Source of the DNA: Diphasiastrum complanatum
Lineage: Eukaryota > Streptophyta > Lycopodiopsida > Lycopodiales > Lycopodiaceae
NCBI GenBank assembly: GCA_029204225.1
Contig: CM055108.1
Location: forward strand, 21,996,326-22,060,325
Length of the DNA: 64,000 bases
Direction: 5' to 3'
Made by a program: the position numbers and the translations under genes. Positions 1 through 10,649 of this stretch are shown one piece after another; position 1 is the first letter of the stretch; each line of letters starts with the position of its first letter. Below the pieces are notes generated by a model that ran no database searches, was not told the origin of the DNA, and saw only the letters and a list, made by a program, of their open reading frames with translations.

Positions 1-1214
1 GAAAGCACTCACTCATTTGTTTGATTTCACACGTGTGTGTGTTGTTGTTGTTTTATCAAGATATCAGAGATGGAAGTGTGGAGGAATTATTATGATTCTA
101 TGTTCCTTTTCATTTTGTATTTAAATTGTTGTTGTGTAGTATTGATATAAGTGATAGTGAAGCATCCAAATTTGGACATTTCTCTCTCTCTCTCTCTCTC
201 TCTCTCTAAAAGAGAAATGGAAGAAGGTTAATGCATGATTATTGAAGACATGACACTAACATCAAGTTAATGTTGATGCATAATGATTGTTTGCTATTAT
301 AGCATGTGATAAGGTTTTGTGCATAAGTTTCAAGATTGAGGAATTGAGTTGTTGGACCTTGGCAAGGATATGTGTAAAGTCTTAATGTGATCAATAGTGA
401 TCAGTATTCAACTTTGTATCAACAAAAATTCCTTCATACCCCATCTTGGCCCCTCTTATGTTTGTAAGATGTATTGTATGCATATCATTGTCCTTTTGCA
501 TTCATGCCAATACATGCTTGATCATGACATGTTGACTGTCATTTGATTGAGAACTAAATGACGTGCATTCCCAAGGCATATGATGGAAATTATCAATGAG
601 TCCACTTGTCCACAACAAGACATAGTTTGCATAATATGCCACGACAAACAAAATCAAGCATAATATGAGTCATGCAAATCTTGCCGAAAAGGTTGAAATT
701 TTTCATCCAAGAGGGCTTCGTGCTATTTCTAAATTTTGCCCAAGAGAGCTCCATATTTTTAGCATAATATTACGATACATAATGGGGTTCCCATAATTAA
801 TTATTGTCCAATTTTGTAAGATTTGAGTGGTGAATGCATCATAATGGTATGTTTAAGCTACAAAGTGTGCTAAGTGTAAATCTTATGGGAAATTTGTCTT
901 AAAAATGGAGTCTTGTCATATTTTTTTTCTTTTACAAAAGCTTCAGCCTTGTGCCCTTCTAAGCAATGCCATGGGAGTGCATTATGCCATTTATCCATTT
1001 ATCAAGTTTTCAAAAATTTGTGAGCATATTCACTTAGGAGTACACATATTGTAGTTGGCAAACCGTAAAAACTTTGTTCAAAGTCAAAACTTAGTATTTT
1101 ATTGAGTATATTCAATTGATTTGTCAGGGACATGAATGAACGTCTTTTTTTGTTTTTTGGTATATATGAAAATGAGCATTTTTCAAAGATTGTGCATGCA
1201 CTCGAATGCCACCC
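1..1214 (+). repeat. Unit A upstream segment of a three-copy duplication
   Basis: This AT-rich non-coding stretch is the 5' flank of the cysteine-rich gene at 2037. Positions from about 283 on match 42865-43750, and the whole stretch matches 51454-52428, in the same orientation and with only scattered substitutions and small indels. Shared landmarks include the stretch gattgtttgctattatagc and the phrase around gagggcttcgtgctatttct. The match to unit C begins at base 1, so the duplicated unit probably continues left of the window. I see no gene in it. Confidence 0.85.
181..207. repeat. (TC)n microsatellite
   Basis: A run of about 13 TC dinucleotides. The same site in unit C (51628-51697) has grown to about 35 units, so the locus is length-variable between duplicates. 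Confidence 0.95.
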
Positions 1215-1258
1215 CCCCTCTTTCTCTCTCTCTCTATCTCTCTCTCGTACCTTCGAAG

Positions 1259-1713
1259 TCGCTTATTGGCACGGGAGGGGGAGTAATGCCCGCTCCCGTG
1301 CTTTTGCAACACGTGGTTGGGCTGCATGGTGCCCATCAAAAATCAAGGTGCTCAAATTTTTCGTGGGCGACAAGCGTGACATGGTCCCGGGCAGCGCAGG
1401 TGGTGCCGGGAAGCCCAGTCTCGGGCTGCGCGAGTGGCGCCAGGCAGCCACAACGGGTGGTCCTAGGCTGCACAGGTGGTGTTGGGCAGGCAGGCAGGTA
1501 GGCAGGAGGCGCCAGGCACTAGCACGCCCAGGAGCACACACACATGAGGTGTTGGGAGAGATTGGCTATATATTGCCTCCGGGAAATCTCAGAAAAATGC
1601 TTATGGGATAAATGAGGGTTATGGGCAGCACAGTGGGCAGGAGCGGATTATCTCTGGGACACGTGGCGATAAGGCACTGGGGCGTGCGTAATCGTACCCG
1701 TCCCAATAAGAGA
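1259..1713. mobile_element. GC-rich TIR-bounded insertion carrying a promoter-like repeat
   Basis: A 455-bp GC-rich block present in unit A but absent at the same place in unit B (around 43780-43840). Its ends are imperfect inverted repeats, tcgcttattggcacggg at 1259-1275 and cccgtcccaataagaga at 1697-1713 (15 of 17 pairs match), which suggests a MITE-like insertion. Inside, on the minus strand, a CACGTG G-box (1660-1665), a GATAATCC box, a TATATAT (1566-1572) and a long GC-rich leader follow in order. All of these align with the promoter and leader of the YLMG1-like gene at 27990-28260. No clean target duplication is visible. The open frames here are compositional and I do not call a gene. 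Confidence 0.6.
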
Positions 1714-2036
1714 CCAGGTCCTACCTTGAGTGAATTTTAGCCTCTCAAGGAGGAATTTAGCACATAGATGCTTCGCTACCCAGGGCATGTACCCGCACGG
1801 GTGTACATCAACAAGCCCTTGCCTAGGAATCATCGCAGAATCTTTGAATTTAGAGCCTTGTCTTACTTGGTAGACATTGGAAATTTGCCAAGTGGCATGG
1901 CTAATGTGAATGTCTCAGAGAAGAGAAGAGAAGCGGGTCTCAACATAAATTGAGCCATGAAGCACCATATGCAAGTGAGCTGTTGCATGTAGAGGAGGAA
2001 GAAGAAGCAGCAGTTGAAGAAGATCAACTACTGATC

Positions 2037-2585
2037 ATGGATTATTCAACCTCAATATTTGCTCTTGTTATGATTTTTGGTCAGTTAGTATGCTTGCTTT
2101 TCGGAAGCGGCGGTACTGTTGCTGCTGCTGCTGAATCTGTGCCTTCAATGTCGTCGTTGGAGCTGCGCCAATTAGGCTCTTCTGGTGATCAAAATGGTTT
2201 TGAGCAGCATGCTGCCCAACAACCAAACGTAGGTATATCCAGCTGTGGCACAGACCACTTTCAGTACTTTTGCCAAGGAGACCTGACGATCAATCCTAAA
2301 ACAATCCAGGACCATTTACATTCTCTGGCAAACTCTGTCCCCACTCACCCCAAATCGCACGCACCAATCACCAAGGACGGCCTGCTAACCGCTTTCTTAC
2401 CAGGTCACATAAACACGCCCAATCCATTCCCTTCGTCTCGTTCGCAACTGAACTGCTGCGTCAAAGTTGTTCAACAGCGGTGTCTACAAAACAAGAAGGC
2501 AACTGGATTATGCTCAGGTTACAATACCGCTTGGGCTTTCGGATATTCTCAAGACAAGGCGTATAGCCTACCCAATGGACAGTAG
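2037..2585 (+). CDS. Small secreted cysteine-rich protein, copy 1 (unknown family)
   Basis: An intact frame of 182 residues. I chose ATG 2037 because the next codons form a signal peptide: a hydrophobic stretch at residues 6-22 (ALVMIFGQLVCLLF), then a small-residue region (TVAAAAES) suited to cleavage near residue 33. The same start is conserved in the copy at 44244, whereas in-frame upstream codons are not. The mature part has six cysteines (70, 79, 140, 141, 149, 159) in the pattern C-x8-C-x60-CC-x7-C-x9-C, which would suit three disulphides, and ends GYSQDKAYSLPNGQ. Between the second and third cysteines lies a proline- and histidine-rich stretch. I do not recognise the family; extracellular defence or cell-wall roles are possible but unproven. 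It differs from copy 2 at three residues (S39L, S48T, V144I). Confidence 0.8.
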   Translation: MDYSTSIFALVMIFGQLVCLLFGSGGTVAAAAESVPSMSSLELRQLGSSGDQNGFEQHAAQQPNVGISSCGTDHFQYFCQGDLTINPKTIQDHLHSLANSVPTHPKSHAPITKDGLLTAFLPGHINTPNPFPSSRSQLNCCVKVVQQRCLQNKKATGLCSGYNTAWAFGYSQDKAYSLPNGQ

Positions 2586-2608
2586 TACACATTTGTAAGA
2601 GTCGGACT

Positions 2609-2630
2609 AACCATGATATATATCATGGTT
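2609..2630. other. 22-bp perfect palindrome in the 3' UTR
   Basis: The half-site AACCATGATAT is followed directly by its exact reverse complement, 23 bases after the stop codon of copy 1. The same perfect palindrome sits at the same distance in copy 2 (44816-44837). It could form a hairpin in the mRNA 3' end or be a dimeric protein site. Confidence 0.7.
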
Positions 2631-3221
2631 TGAAGTAAGCAGCCAGTCATGCAGTGATGTGACAAAGTACATGCATGATCTACATCGTTGAAGTAGAAAT
2701 CTAAACAAAAGTTCTGTGCTTTCTTTGGAGTTTCTGAATTAGTAGTCAGTCATCTAAGTTGCTAGCCGGCGTCCTTCAATTGTATGTCTTCCAATAAGTG
2801 GTGAGATTGTTTTGTTGGGACTTCCTTTTCTGTACCTGATATAGGTGGAAGGACTTACACTATAACCCGCTGCATGAATGAGCAAATGCTTGTATGAGTG
2901 TGTAAGATGTAAGCAAAGTTATGTGATGAATATTTAAGTTTTTCAGCTGATCTCATCCTAAGTTAACATTATTTCTCATTTCTGATGTTTGTTCATGTCA
3001 TTTATTATGTTGCAAGCATTCTGAATCTGTATGATTTGAAAGCTCCTTAGTGGGTGGGGCTTGCTAGAAACTTATGACTAGTTCCTAGATGGGAAAAACT
3101 TGGAGAATCCTCCACGCAATCTTTTAGATTGAAATACACATGACGAGGAGCCATGCAAGCTATGCAAACTAGGAACAAGGTGATTTATATACACATGTTA
3201 TCACAATAAGCTATGCTATAT
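2631..3221 (+). repeat. Unit A downstream segment
   Basis: The 3' flank of copy 1. It is collinear with 44838-45256 and 45646-45808 of unit B, which has a 389-bp insertion between the two parts. Homology stops at about 3221 (gctatat). No further gene is seen here. Confidence 0.8.
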
Positions 3222-3249
3222 GCATGGCATTCAAACTTTTAAAGAACAT

Positions 3250-4260
3250 AAGAATAAAAAAATTTCATTTTACAAGAATTGCGAAAAGAAAATTTAAAAA
3301 AGTTAATTTTAATGTGACACCTCAAATGATCACAACCGCATAGTACCGCTAGATCGTGACAAAGCTAAATATGAGACACTTGCTACATGAAATATTTTTG
3401 CGAAAGAGACCACTATTTCTTAGACAACAACATGATGGGAAAATCTCACCTAACAAACAAATTAACGATGAGTCCACTAGGCAATCAACGAATCAAGTCC
3501 AAGACTACCAAGGCCTTTATGAGTGAAGTTGGTAAAATTATTGATTGAAAATTGACACAAGGAGCATGTGATCATTCCGGTATTAGTAAAGATGTATATG
3601 CTACAATATTTAAAATTATCAAATAGGCATTTGGACAAGTGCACTTAAAAGAAAAAATTTGATTCCTGGACCATTTCAAATCAAATTAAAAGAGATGTGT
3701 TAAATAGGGGTATGCACAAAATCATTGGTATTCCTTACCATATCATGAATGAAACTTAAAATTCAAAAGTTGGCACCTTGTCATAAGATTCTACCAACAA
3801 CATATTTGTAGAAAAATTGGAAAGGGTTAGTGTTACACTCATAAATGGAGCATTATGCAATACGACAAACTTGGAGAGCCTAAATTGTAGTGTGCAATAT
3901 GAAAATGACATATGGTAGTTAGCAGCTTTTCAGGTTATATTGTTTATTTATTATCTGCTCAAGATGTAAATCTATTAATACTACAAAATTCTCTTGGTTT
4001 AATTAATAATTGTATGTTTTGGACAAGTATTAAAAGAAGATGATGATGTTCTTTTATGGGTTTTTAGCAAGAAAAATTATCCATAGATAATTAATGATCA
4101 TATGAACGACATACCAATCAATGTATCTAAAAGAGGGGATTTTAATGTGGAATGGCATTTGCTCGAAGACTTGAAGACATTCACGCATGTTCAATGTCTC
4201 TGATTGAGCAAATTCGAAAAATCCATGTCTATATTGCATGAAAATTTCAAAGTCAAGAAC
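3250..4260 (+). pseudogene. Relic of an unknown transposase-like gene (N/middle part)
   Basis: A decayed coding stretch with many stops. Pieces that can be read include SGISKDVYATIFKIIK near 3580, RVSVTLINGALCN near 3830, ENDIW-stop-LAAFQ near 3905, then an intron of about 95 bp (after the CAG at about 3932), then VLKEDDDVLLWVFSK at about 4030 and FNVEWHLLEDLKTF near 4145. The last four segments align with the minus-strand relic at 10650-11500 (NGALSN..., ENDIWWLAAF, VLKEDHNILSWIFSR, FNIEWHLAGDLKTL), including the intron position. I think this is a DNA-transposon protein of a poorly described family; the similarity to uncharacterised transposon-like proteins with a WHLAxDLK motif is from memory. 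It is broken beyond function. Confidence 0.55.
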
Positions 4261-4261
4261 A

Positions 4262-4666
4262 ATTATCAAATCTGCAATTGAAGAAAAAGATGTTTTGTAA
4301 GTATTGCAAGTGTACAAATCATGAGATCTAGGATTGGAGGGTTCTCAAAGCTAAAAATTCCAGTGAGCAACTAGATCAATAGGCGGATGTAGTCACAGGA
4401 ACAAAGGAGCATTTATGGTCAAGGACCAAAAAGCACTATTAGATAATTCTTGGTTTCAGGATTCTGGAGCTACGCAAAATATGACCAATAATCATGAGCA
4501 TTTTTACTCCTATATGCCTTACAATAAGATACATTCATCTTGGCAACAATAGTACTCACACTATCGAAGGTGAAGGTACAGTGAGATTGAAATTCCAACA
4601 TGATCAATTCAAACTACTATCAAATGTTTTGTATGTTCCTAAACTTTCGCCTATCAGAACGAACAA
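4262..4666 (+). pseudogene. Copia fragment: Gag knuckle, protease, GAG-pre-integrase start
   Basis: Translates in pieces to a zinc-knuckle start (MFCKYCKCTNHEI), a protease core W-F-Q-D-S-G-A-T-Q near 4453, and a following block (EGTVRLKFQHDQFKLLSNV) typical of copia. The same piece of the same family lies at 50780-51235. It is interrupted by stops and ends abruptly at the LTR that starts at 4669. Confidence 0.8.
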
Positions 4667-4668
4667 AA

Positions 4669-5505
4669 TGTTAGTGATGGAAATCACGGTCATTCTTGAT
4701 TATGCAACCAAACACTAATAAATGATGCGCCAGAAGAATAATTTGTCGCGAATAGCAAGACAGATTATATGTCGCGAATGATTCGCGAGGAGCTAGACTG
4801 TGCTTGACTGATAATTAGTCGCGAAAGATTCATGAAAGACAAGATTAAATGTTAGTCGCCTATTACTAAAATGAGCAACTAGAAAGATCAGACAAAATGA
4901 ATAATAAGCATAGCAATATTAACACAGATCTGAATGCAAAACAAAGAACTATTATTAGATTAAGTATATCAAGTATACATGTCAATAATGCAGTAGAGCA
5001 CAAGAAAATAGCGGATGAAACCGTGTGCTCTACAAAGCTTATTCAATCTGTAAAGGAATGAAACCTTATTGCTTACAATAAAGAATCAATCTATGAGGCA
5101 TCTACTTCGTCTTTCTCGTTGATAAGCTTCTGATGCTAATTTACATATACTCTCCTCTTCCCATCTTTTTCGTCAGGACTCAATCGTCCAGCATTCAACC
5201 TCATACACAAATGGTATTCAGTATCTATATACATAATGTTACAGGTGTGCAGATGAAGAAAGTACAGGGTGGATGTGCTATCTATAGGAGATCATGGGTG
5301 GCTGCAATCGTTGTCCAATCTATTAGCACAGCTGCATGGGATGAGCGTGAAAAGAGTGCGCCGTCAACCATTGCTTTTTTTCTTTTCATCGTCTGTGAGA
5401 ATTTGCATGTCAATATGTAGACTGCGCGACAACACGAGTAAATATGCAGCATGAATGGAGGCAGATTAAAATGGGATTAGCAGAGTAGAGGAAACAAATC
5501 CAACA
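4669..5505 (-). repeat. Copia LTR (3' LTR of a minus-strand element)
   Basis: An 837-bp block with TG...CA ends when read on the minus strand (TGTTGGATTTG to ATCACTAACA). A purine-rich run of G (5506-5512 on the complement) precedes it, as expected for a polypurine tract. Several TCGCGA-type motifs lie between 4748 and 4845. A partial copy lies at 17459-17986, and the LTR beginning at 36540 is a diverged member of the same family. Confidence 0.75.
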
Positions 5506-5785
5506 CCCCCCCTTAATCTGGATCCGTGAATGCCTTGATCTTCAAACTAAGCAATGCACAAAATTTGTTGTGTGCATTAACACTGAGTGCTTTTGTGAAT
5601 ATGTTTGCAACCATGTCCTGCATTCTGCAGTACGTTAAGCTCACTTCTTTGTTGAGAACCTTACCCCTGATGTAGCGATATCTGATTTCAATGTGCTTAC
5701 TCCTAGAGTGAAATCTAGGGTTGGCCGATAAGGCAATAGCACTTTGATTATCACAATATAAAATTGTAGGGTGTACTAATTCAGA
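5506..5785 (-). pseudogene. Copia RNase H C-terminal fragment
   Basis: On the minus strand this reads as the last part of a copia polyprotein: DNQSAIALSANPRF, then SRSKHIEIRYRYI, then DMVANIFTKALS and FCALLSLKIKAF. It matches the plus-strand fragment at 36230-36533. It runs into its own 3' LTR (4669-5505) and is cut at 5785, where another copia element begins. Confidence 0.8.
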
Positions 5786-5848
5786 TTAATATCTGACAAT
5801 AACAAGGAGTTAAGTGCAATAGGAGAGAAGATCCAAGATCAAGAACTA

Positions 5849-6994
5849 GTGCAAACCATCTTGAATGGTTTAGGTGATGAGTTCACCAACTTAGTCCAAT
5901 CGTTTGCCATTCAAGACTCTCTTCCATCCATTGAAAAGTTGCACAATGTTCTTGTGGCCGAGGAGAGTAGGCCTCTACACCTCAAGACAAGAATGGATAG
6001 CATGTCACTTAATGGAGGAGAGGAGAAAGCTAACTTTACATCTAAAGACAAGAAGAAGCAAAATCAAGGCAAGGAGGCCGAGATGAAGAGTGGAGGATCT
6101 ACCTCCAAAGGCAAAGTGAAGAACAAGGCAAAACTAAAGTGTTTCTTTTGTGGAAAGAAAGGACACTTTGCCTCAAAATGCTACTTGAAGAAGAATCAAC
6201 AAGCCAAAGGAGATCAAGGGAACATTGCTCAAGAGAAAGAAGAAGAGGATGTATTCAACACATCCTTAATGGTTGCATCTACACCAACTTCAAGTCAAGA
6301 CACATGGTGGATAGATAGTGGGGCTAGTTCCCACATGTCCTTTAACAAACATTATTTTTCTACTCTTCTCCATTGTAATGACTCTAAGAAGTCAATATAC
6401 ACTACTAGTGATCAAGCATGCAAGATAGATGGCATAGGATCTATACCTCTTTGCTTAGGCACATCTAAAAGGATAGATCTAGATAATGTTTTGTATGTTC
6501 CTACCATTTCAAGAAACTTGCTTAGTGTAGGACAATTAATGGACAATGGACTAGATGTACATTTCAAGAATGGAGTTTGTTCCATCTTGAAAAATGATAA
6601 GTGCATAGCTAGTGGCATTAAGCGAGGTAGACTTTTCAAGTTAGATGCTAATGTTGCAAGTGAAAGTGTGAACTTGGCTAGGGAGGAGCTAACTCAAGTG
6701 GAGCTTTGGCATAAGAGATTAGGCCATCCTAATCTTAAATCTATGGAGTCAATGGCAAGCAAGGAACTAGCTCTCGGCCTACCAAGAGCTTTCAAGAAGT
6801 GTGGAAAGATGTGTGAGGCATGTGGCTTTGCAAAGTCACACAAGTCTTCTTACAAGAGATCTTCATCAAGATCTCTCTCTCCCTTGGATCTCATACATTC
6901 TGATGTACATAGTTTTTCACATGCAAGTAATGGAGGTGCCTTGATGTATGTAGCTTTTATAGATGATTGTACTAGATTCACATGGATTGAGTAA
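5849..6994 (+). pseudogene. Copia Gag-protease-integrase N-terminal part
   Basis: A 381-residue open stretch. Visible in order: the end of the Gag capsid-like region (LNGLGDEFTNLVQSFAIQD), a CCHC knuckle CFFCGKKGHFASKC (residues about 99-112), an aspartic protease core WWIDSGASSHM (about 153-163), the GAG-pre-integrase motif LWHKRLGHPN (about 286-295) and the start of the integrase core with its first catalytic Asp in LIHSDVH. It begins inside Gag because the element is truncated, and it ends at a TAA inside integrase that should not be there. The element's protein should continue for about 800 more residues. Confidence 0.85.
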
Positions 6995-9368
6995 CTATCA
7001 AAGAAAAGTCTTGTTTATGAAGCTTTCATTAAGTTCAAGTCTCTAGTAGAGAAACAACTTAGTACTTCTATCAAAGCACTAAGATGTGATAATGGAGGAG
7101 AGTACACCTCCAGTAAAATGAAAGACTTTTGTGAGATCAATGGTATTAAGTTACAATACACTTGTTCCTACACCCCTCAACAAAATGGAGTGGTTAAGAG
7201 GAAAAATAGGAGTCTATGTGAGTGTGCAAAGTCTTTGAGACTTGATGCATCACTCCCCATCTCATTTTGGGGAGAAGCCATAACATGTGCTAATTACTTG
7301 TGTAATAGACTTCCTAGTAGTGCTATAGATGGGATCTCACCTTATCAAGCCTTGTTTGATAAGAAACCCAATGTAAAAGATTTGAAGATCTTTGGATGTA
7401 TTTGTTATGTACACATTCCTTTGGAGACTAGAAGGAAAGAAGATGCTACCTCCTTCAAAGGACTCTTTGTTGGCTATGGAGAAAATAGCAAGGGATATAG
7501 GATGTATGATCCTACATCCAAGAAAGTAAAGGTAAGCAAGGATTTACTTTTTGATCAGTCACAATTTGCTAAGAGCTTGTCAAATGGATCTAACCCATTG
7601 TGCATTGAAGATCTTGACAAATCCGAGGAGGATCTTGTCAAACCCGAGAAGGATCATGACAAACCCGCAGATGGAGATTTGGATCCGAGTCAAAAGGGGC
7701 CGAGAAGATCATCAAGGAGCAAGGCCGGGCCCTCAAGGCTCACCTATGTGGACAAGAGAAAGCAAAAGGAAGACTCTACACCTTCTACCTCTTACTTCTT
7801 TTTAGCTACATTGCTTGAAGAACCATCATCTTTTGAAGAAGCATATAAATCTAAGTTTGGAGAGATGCAATGCAAGTAGAGTATGATGCATTAGAAGAGA
7901 ATCATACTTGAAATCTTGTAAATCTTCCAAGAGGAAAGAAACCACTTGCATGTAAGTGGATTTATAGAATTAAGTACAATCAAGATGGATCTATTAGTAA
8001 GTACAAAGCTAGGCTTGTTGCTAAGGGATTTCTTCAAATAAAAGGATTGGATTATGAAGAAACATTTGCACCTGTAGCTAAGCTTGTAACTATTAGATTA
8101 ATCATTTGCATTGCTACTTTGTTCAAATGGGATCTCTACCAAATGGATGTGACAAATGCCTTCTTAATGGCTTCTTAGAGGAGGAAATCTACATGATGCA
8201 ACCCGAGGGTTTCATCAAGGTTGGTGAGGAGCAAAAGGTGTGCTACTTAAGGAAGAGCCTATATGGCTTGAAGCAAGCACCTAGAGCTTGGTAATCTAGG
8301 TTGCATGATTTTCTCTATTCCCTTGGCTTTGTACTAAGTGCTTATGAACCTTCTTTATATTTCAAATGTAATGAAGGAAAGATCATCATTTTGGTTCTTT
8401 ATGTTGATGACTTCATTATAACAGGAAATGATGATGATGGCATAGGCAAAGTAAAAGTTGACTTATCTAGTGAGTTCAAGATGGTAGATCTAGGCTTCCT
8501 AAAGTTTATACTTTGGATAGAAGTGTCTAGAAGTTGCAATTGTACTTTCATAAGTCAATTTGAGTATGCTACTTCCATTCTTGAAAGATTTGGTATGAAA
8601 GATTGTAAGGGGATTGACACCCCTATGGAGCATGTTGTGAAAGCAACTAATGAAGGTGATGAAGCATCCTTTGAGGACATCACCCTCTTTAGGAAGCTTA
8701 TAGGCTCTCTAATATATTTGACCATCACTAGACCTCACTTAAGTTTTTGTGTAAGCAAGTTGAGTCAAAGTATGCAAGTTCCTTTAGTTCATCATTGAAA
8801 AAGTGCCAAGAGAGTACTTAGATATGTTTCTAGTACTAGATTTTTTGGCATACTTTATGAAGGATCTAACTTGCACTTGAGAGCCTACTCGAATTCAGAT
8901 TTTGCAGGTGACAAGATGGATAGGAAGTCCATTAGTGCATTTTCAACATTTCTTTGTGGATAAGTGATATCTTGGCTTTCCAAAAAGCAAGATACAATCT
9001 CACTATCTTCTTGTGAAGCTGAGCACAAGGCATTGACTTCAACAACCGAAGAGCTCCTATGGCTAAGAAGACTCTTGATGGAACTACATGTGCTAGAGGT
9101 CGAGGAGATCCCTTACATATTTTTTGACAATCAAGCTTCTCAACATATTGCTTCAAATCCTATCTTCCATGCTAGAACAAAGCATATTGAGATAGCTCAC
9201 CACTTTGTGAGGGAGAAGGTACAATCCAAGGAAGTGCAACTACATCATGTACCATCATCCAAATGCATAGCTGATATCTTAACCAAACCATTTTCCAAAG
9301 ATCCATTTTTTAAGTTAAGATATGCTCTTGGAATTGTAGATAGATGTACACTAGATTTGCCAAGTTAG
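6995..9368 (+). pseudogene. Copia integrase C-terminal, reverse transcriptase and RNase H
   Basis: Continues the polyprotein after the stop at 6992. The second integrase Asp is present (RCDNGGEY near 7085), but the third catalytic residue is Lys instead of Glu (NGVVKRKNR near 7190). RT motifs follow: [30 protein letters not shown] and the active site LYVDDF near 8400. RNase H shows SSCEAEH and the C-terminus ADILTKPF. At least four further stops break it (near 7908, 8294, 8799 and 8961). It was a replication polyprotein and is now non-functional. Confidence 0.85.
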
Positions 9369-9690
9369 AAGTGAGGAGGAGTGTTGAAAATTGTCACTTC
9401 TCACTTGACATTGGTTCATGTTAATATTGATCAAACATTAGAATATGTTGATGATCTGATTTCACACATGTGGAGCATGTTCCCACGTGTGAAAGGATGT
9501 ACTTTTCATGTTTGTATATATCCAAATTAATTTTGTATCATTCTAGTTAGTGTAAACATGAAGTGACTAGTTTTTAGTCAAGTTGACTAGTCACCTACAA
9601 ATTAGCTTTTCCATGCATGTGCATGAGTAAATGCTCACACATGGCAAGTGGATGTTCACACGTGTGTATAGAGTACTAGAAGATAAGAGT

Positions 9691-10110
9691 TGACCATTTT
9701 CCTTAGGTCCTATTTTGTAGGGAATATTCCTATATTCAAGGAGACTAGCTTTTTGGATTTTAGTCATATTCTAGAAGGTCAACTATTGGATAAGGATCAA
9801 GGATGGATCAAATGGATAGATCTGAGTGATGTGGCACTCTTCACATTGTGTTGTCTGTTACTATACTATTGTACTGATGACAAAGCTTTATCATCTTCAT
9901 ATGGATCTGTCACCAGAATATGCTCTACTCAGGACGAGAAATTCAAAGCAACCCAAATTGTCAACTTCTGATACTAGGTCCGATACAGGGAGGAAAAGCT
10001 AAAACATGTAGATTTATGGTCATCAGGAACATTGTATCCTATTGATCCATGTTCATTGCAACATCCAGATTTTCATTCGGTGAGTCAGTTAATAATCTAT
10101 GTGTCATAGT
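9691..10110. other. Unassigned spacer
   Basis: AT-rich sequence between the copia LTR and the first coding-like fragment of the next block. One 93-codon open stretch (9690-9971) has no recognisable motif. I see nothing else. Confidence 0.4.
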
Positions 10111-10133
10111 AAAAATGGCCTTTTGGGTTACCG

Positions 10134-10415
10134 TGAGAATTTGATGCTCTATGGGAATGCACATTCAATGCAAAGAATACATTATTCGGAAGAGGAATCA
10201 AGGAGAATATTACAAAGATGAAAACTTGTTTAGATGAAAATGAGATGCTCAAGGAGGAGATCCAAAGGTTGAAATCTTTTTTGCATCATTATACAACTAG
10301 TAATGATGAGATAAAAATTGCATTTCAATCCATGCGTATCTCATATTTGTCTCTTGTTAAAGATATGGATGTGCTCAACAGAAAGGTCCAAAGAAACAAG
10401 AGGAAAGACTGGTAA
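10134..10415 (+). pseudogene. Short coding-like fragment with coiled coil
   Basis: An open frame of about 90 residues, EFDALWECTFNAKN then ITKMKTCLDENEMLKEEIQR, ending RNKRKDW. The middle has heptad-like spacing of Leu/Ile and many charged residues, as in a coiled coil. I do not recognise a family. It lies at the edge of the block with transposase-like fragments and could be an exon of that element. Low certainty that it was ever translated. Confidence 0.25.
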
Positions 10416-10649
10416 ACAAGGATATATGTGATCTATCATCCAGAGGAGGTCATAGAAAAAGACGAATCCGTGCTGTTGATTTGCTTATTATATACTGTTG
10501 TGAATACTATGAGTGTCCTAATTTATGCTGACATTTTCATGAACATTATGTTTGAAATGCAGATCAGCATTGGTCGTTGAAGACCATCTGATGAGATTTC
10601 AATTGGAAACTCACTAGGCTGTATCTTGACTTCTAAATCTACGAAATCA

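Larger units (their letters stand above)
5786..9690 (+). mobile_element. Copia element, 5'-truncated, with 3' LTR
   Basis: A copia-order element (Gag, protease, integrase, RT, RNase H) lacking the 5' LTR and the first part of Gag. The polypurine tract (gtgaggagga at 9371) is followed by a 3' LTR beginning TGTTGAAAATTG at 9382. The LTR's right end is not certain and I place it near 9690. Gag and LTR start are related to those of the short minus-strand element at 18141-22604, so both belong to one family. Stops and lost catalytic residues make it inactive. Confidence 0.85.

Noticed and set aside
1132-1611. 159-codon plus-strand frame and overlapping frames
   Set aside because: Lies in a GC-rich repeat related to a promoter/leader; no domain and not conserved in unit B.
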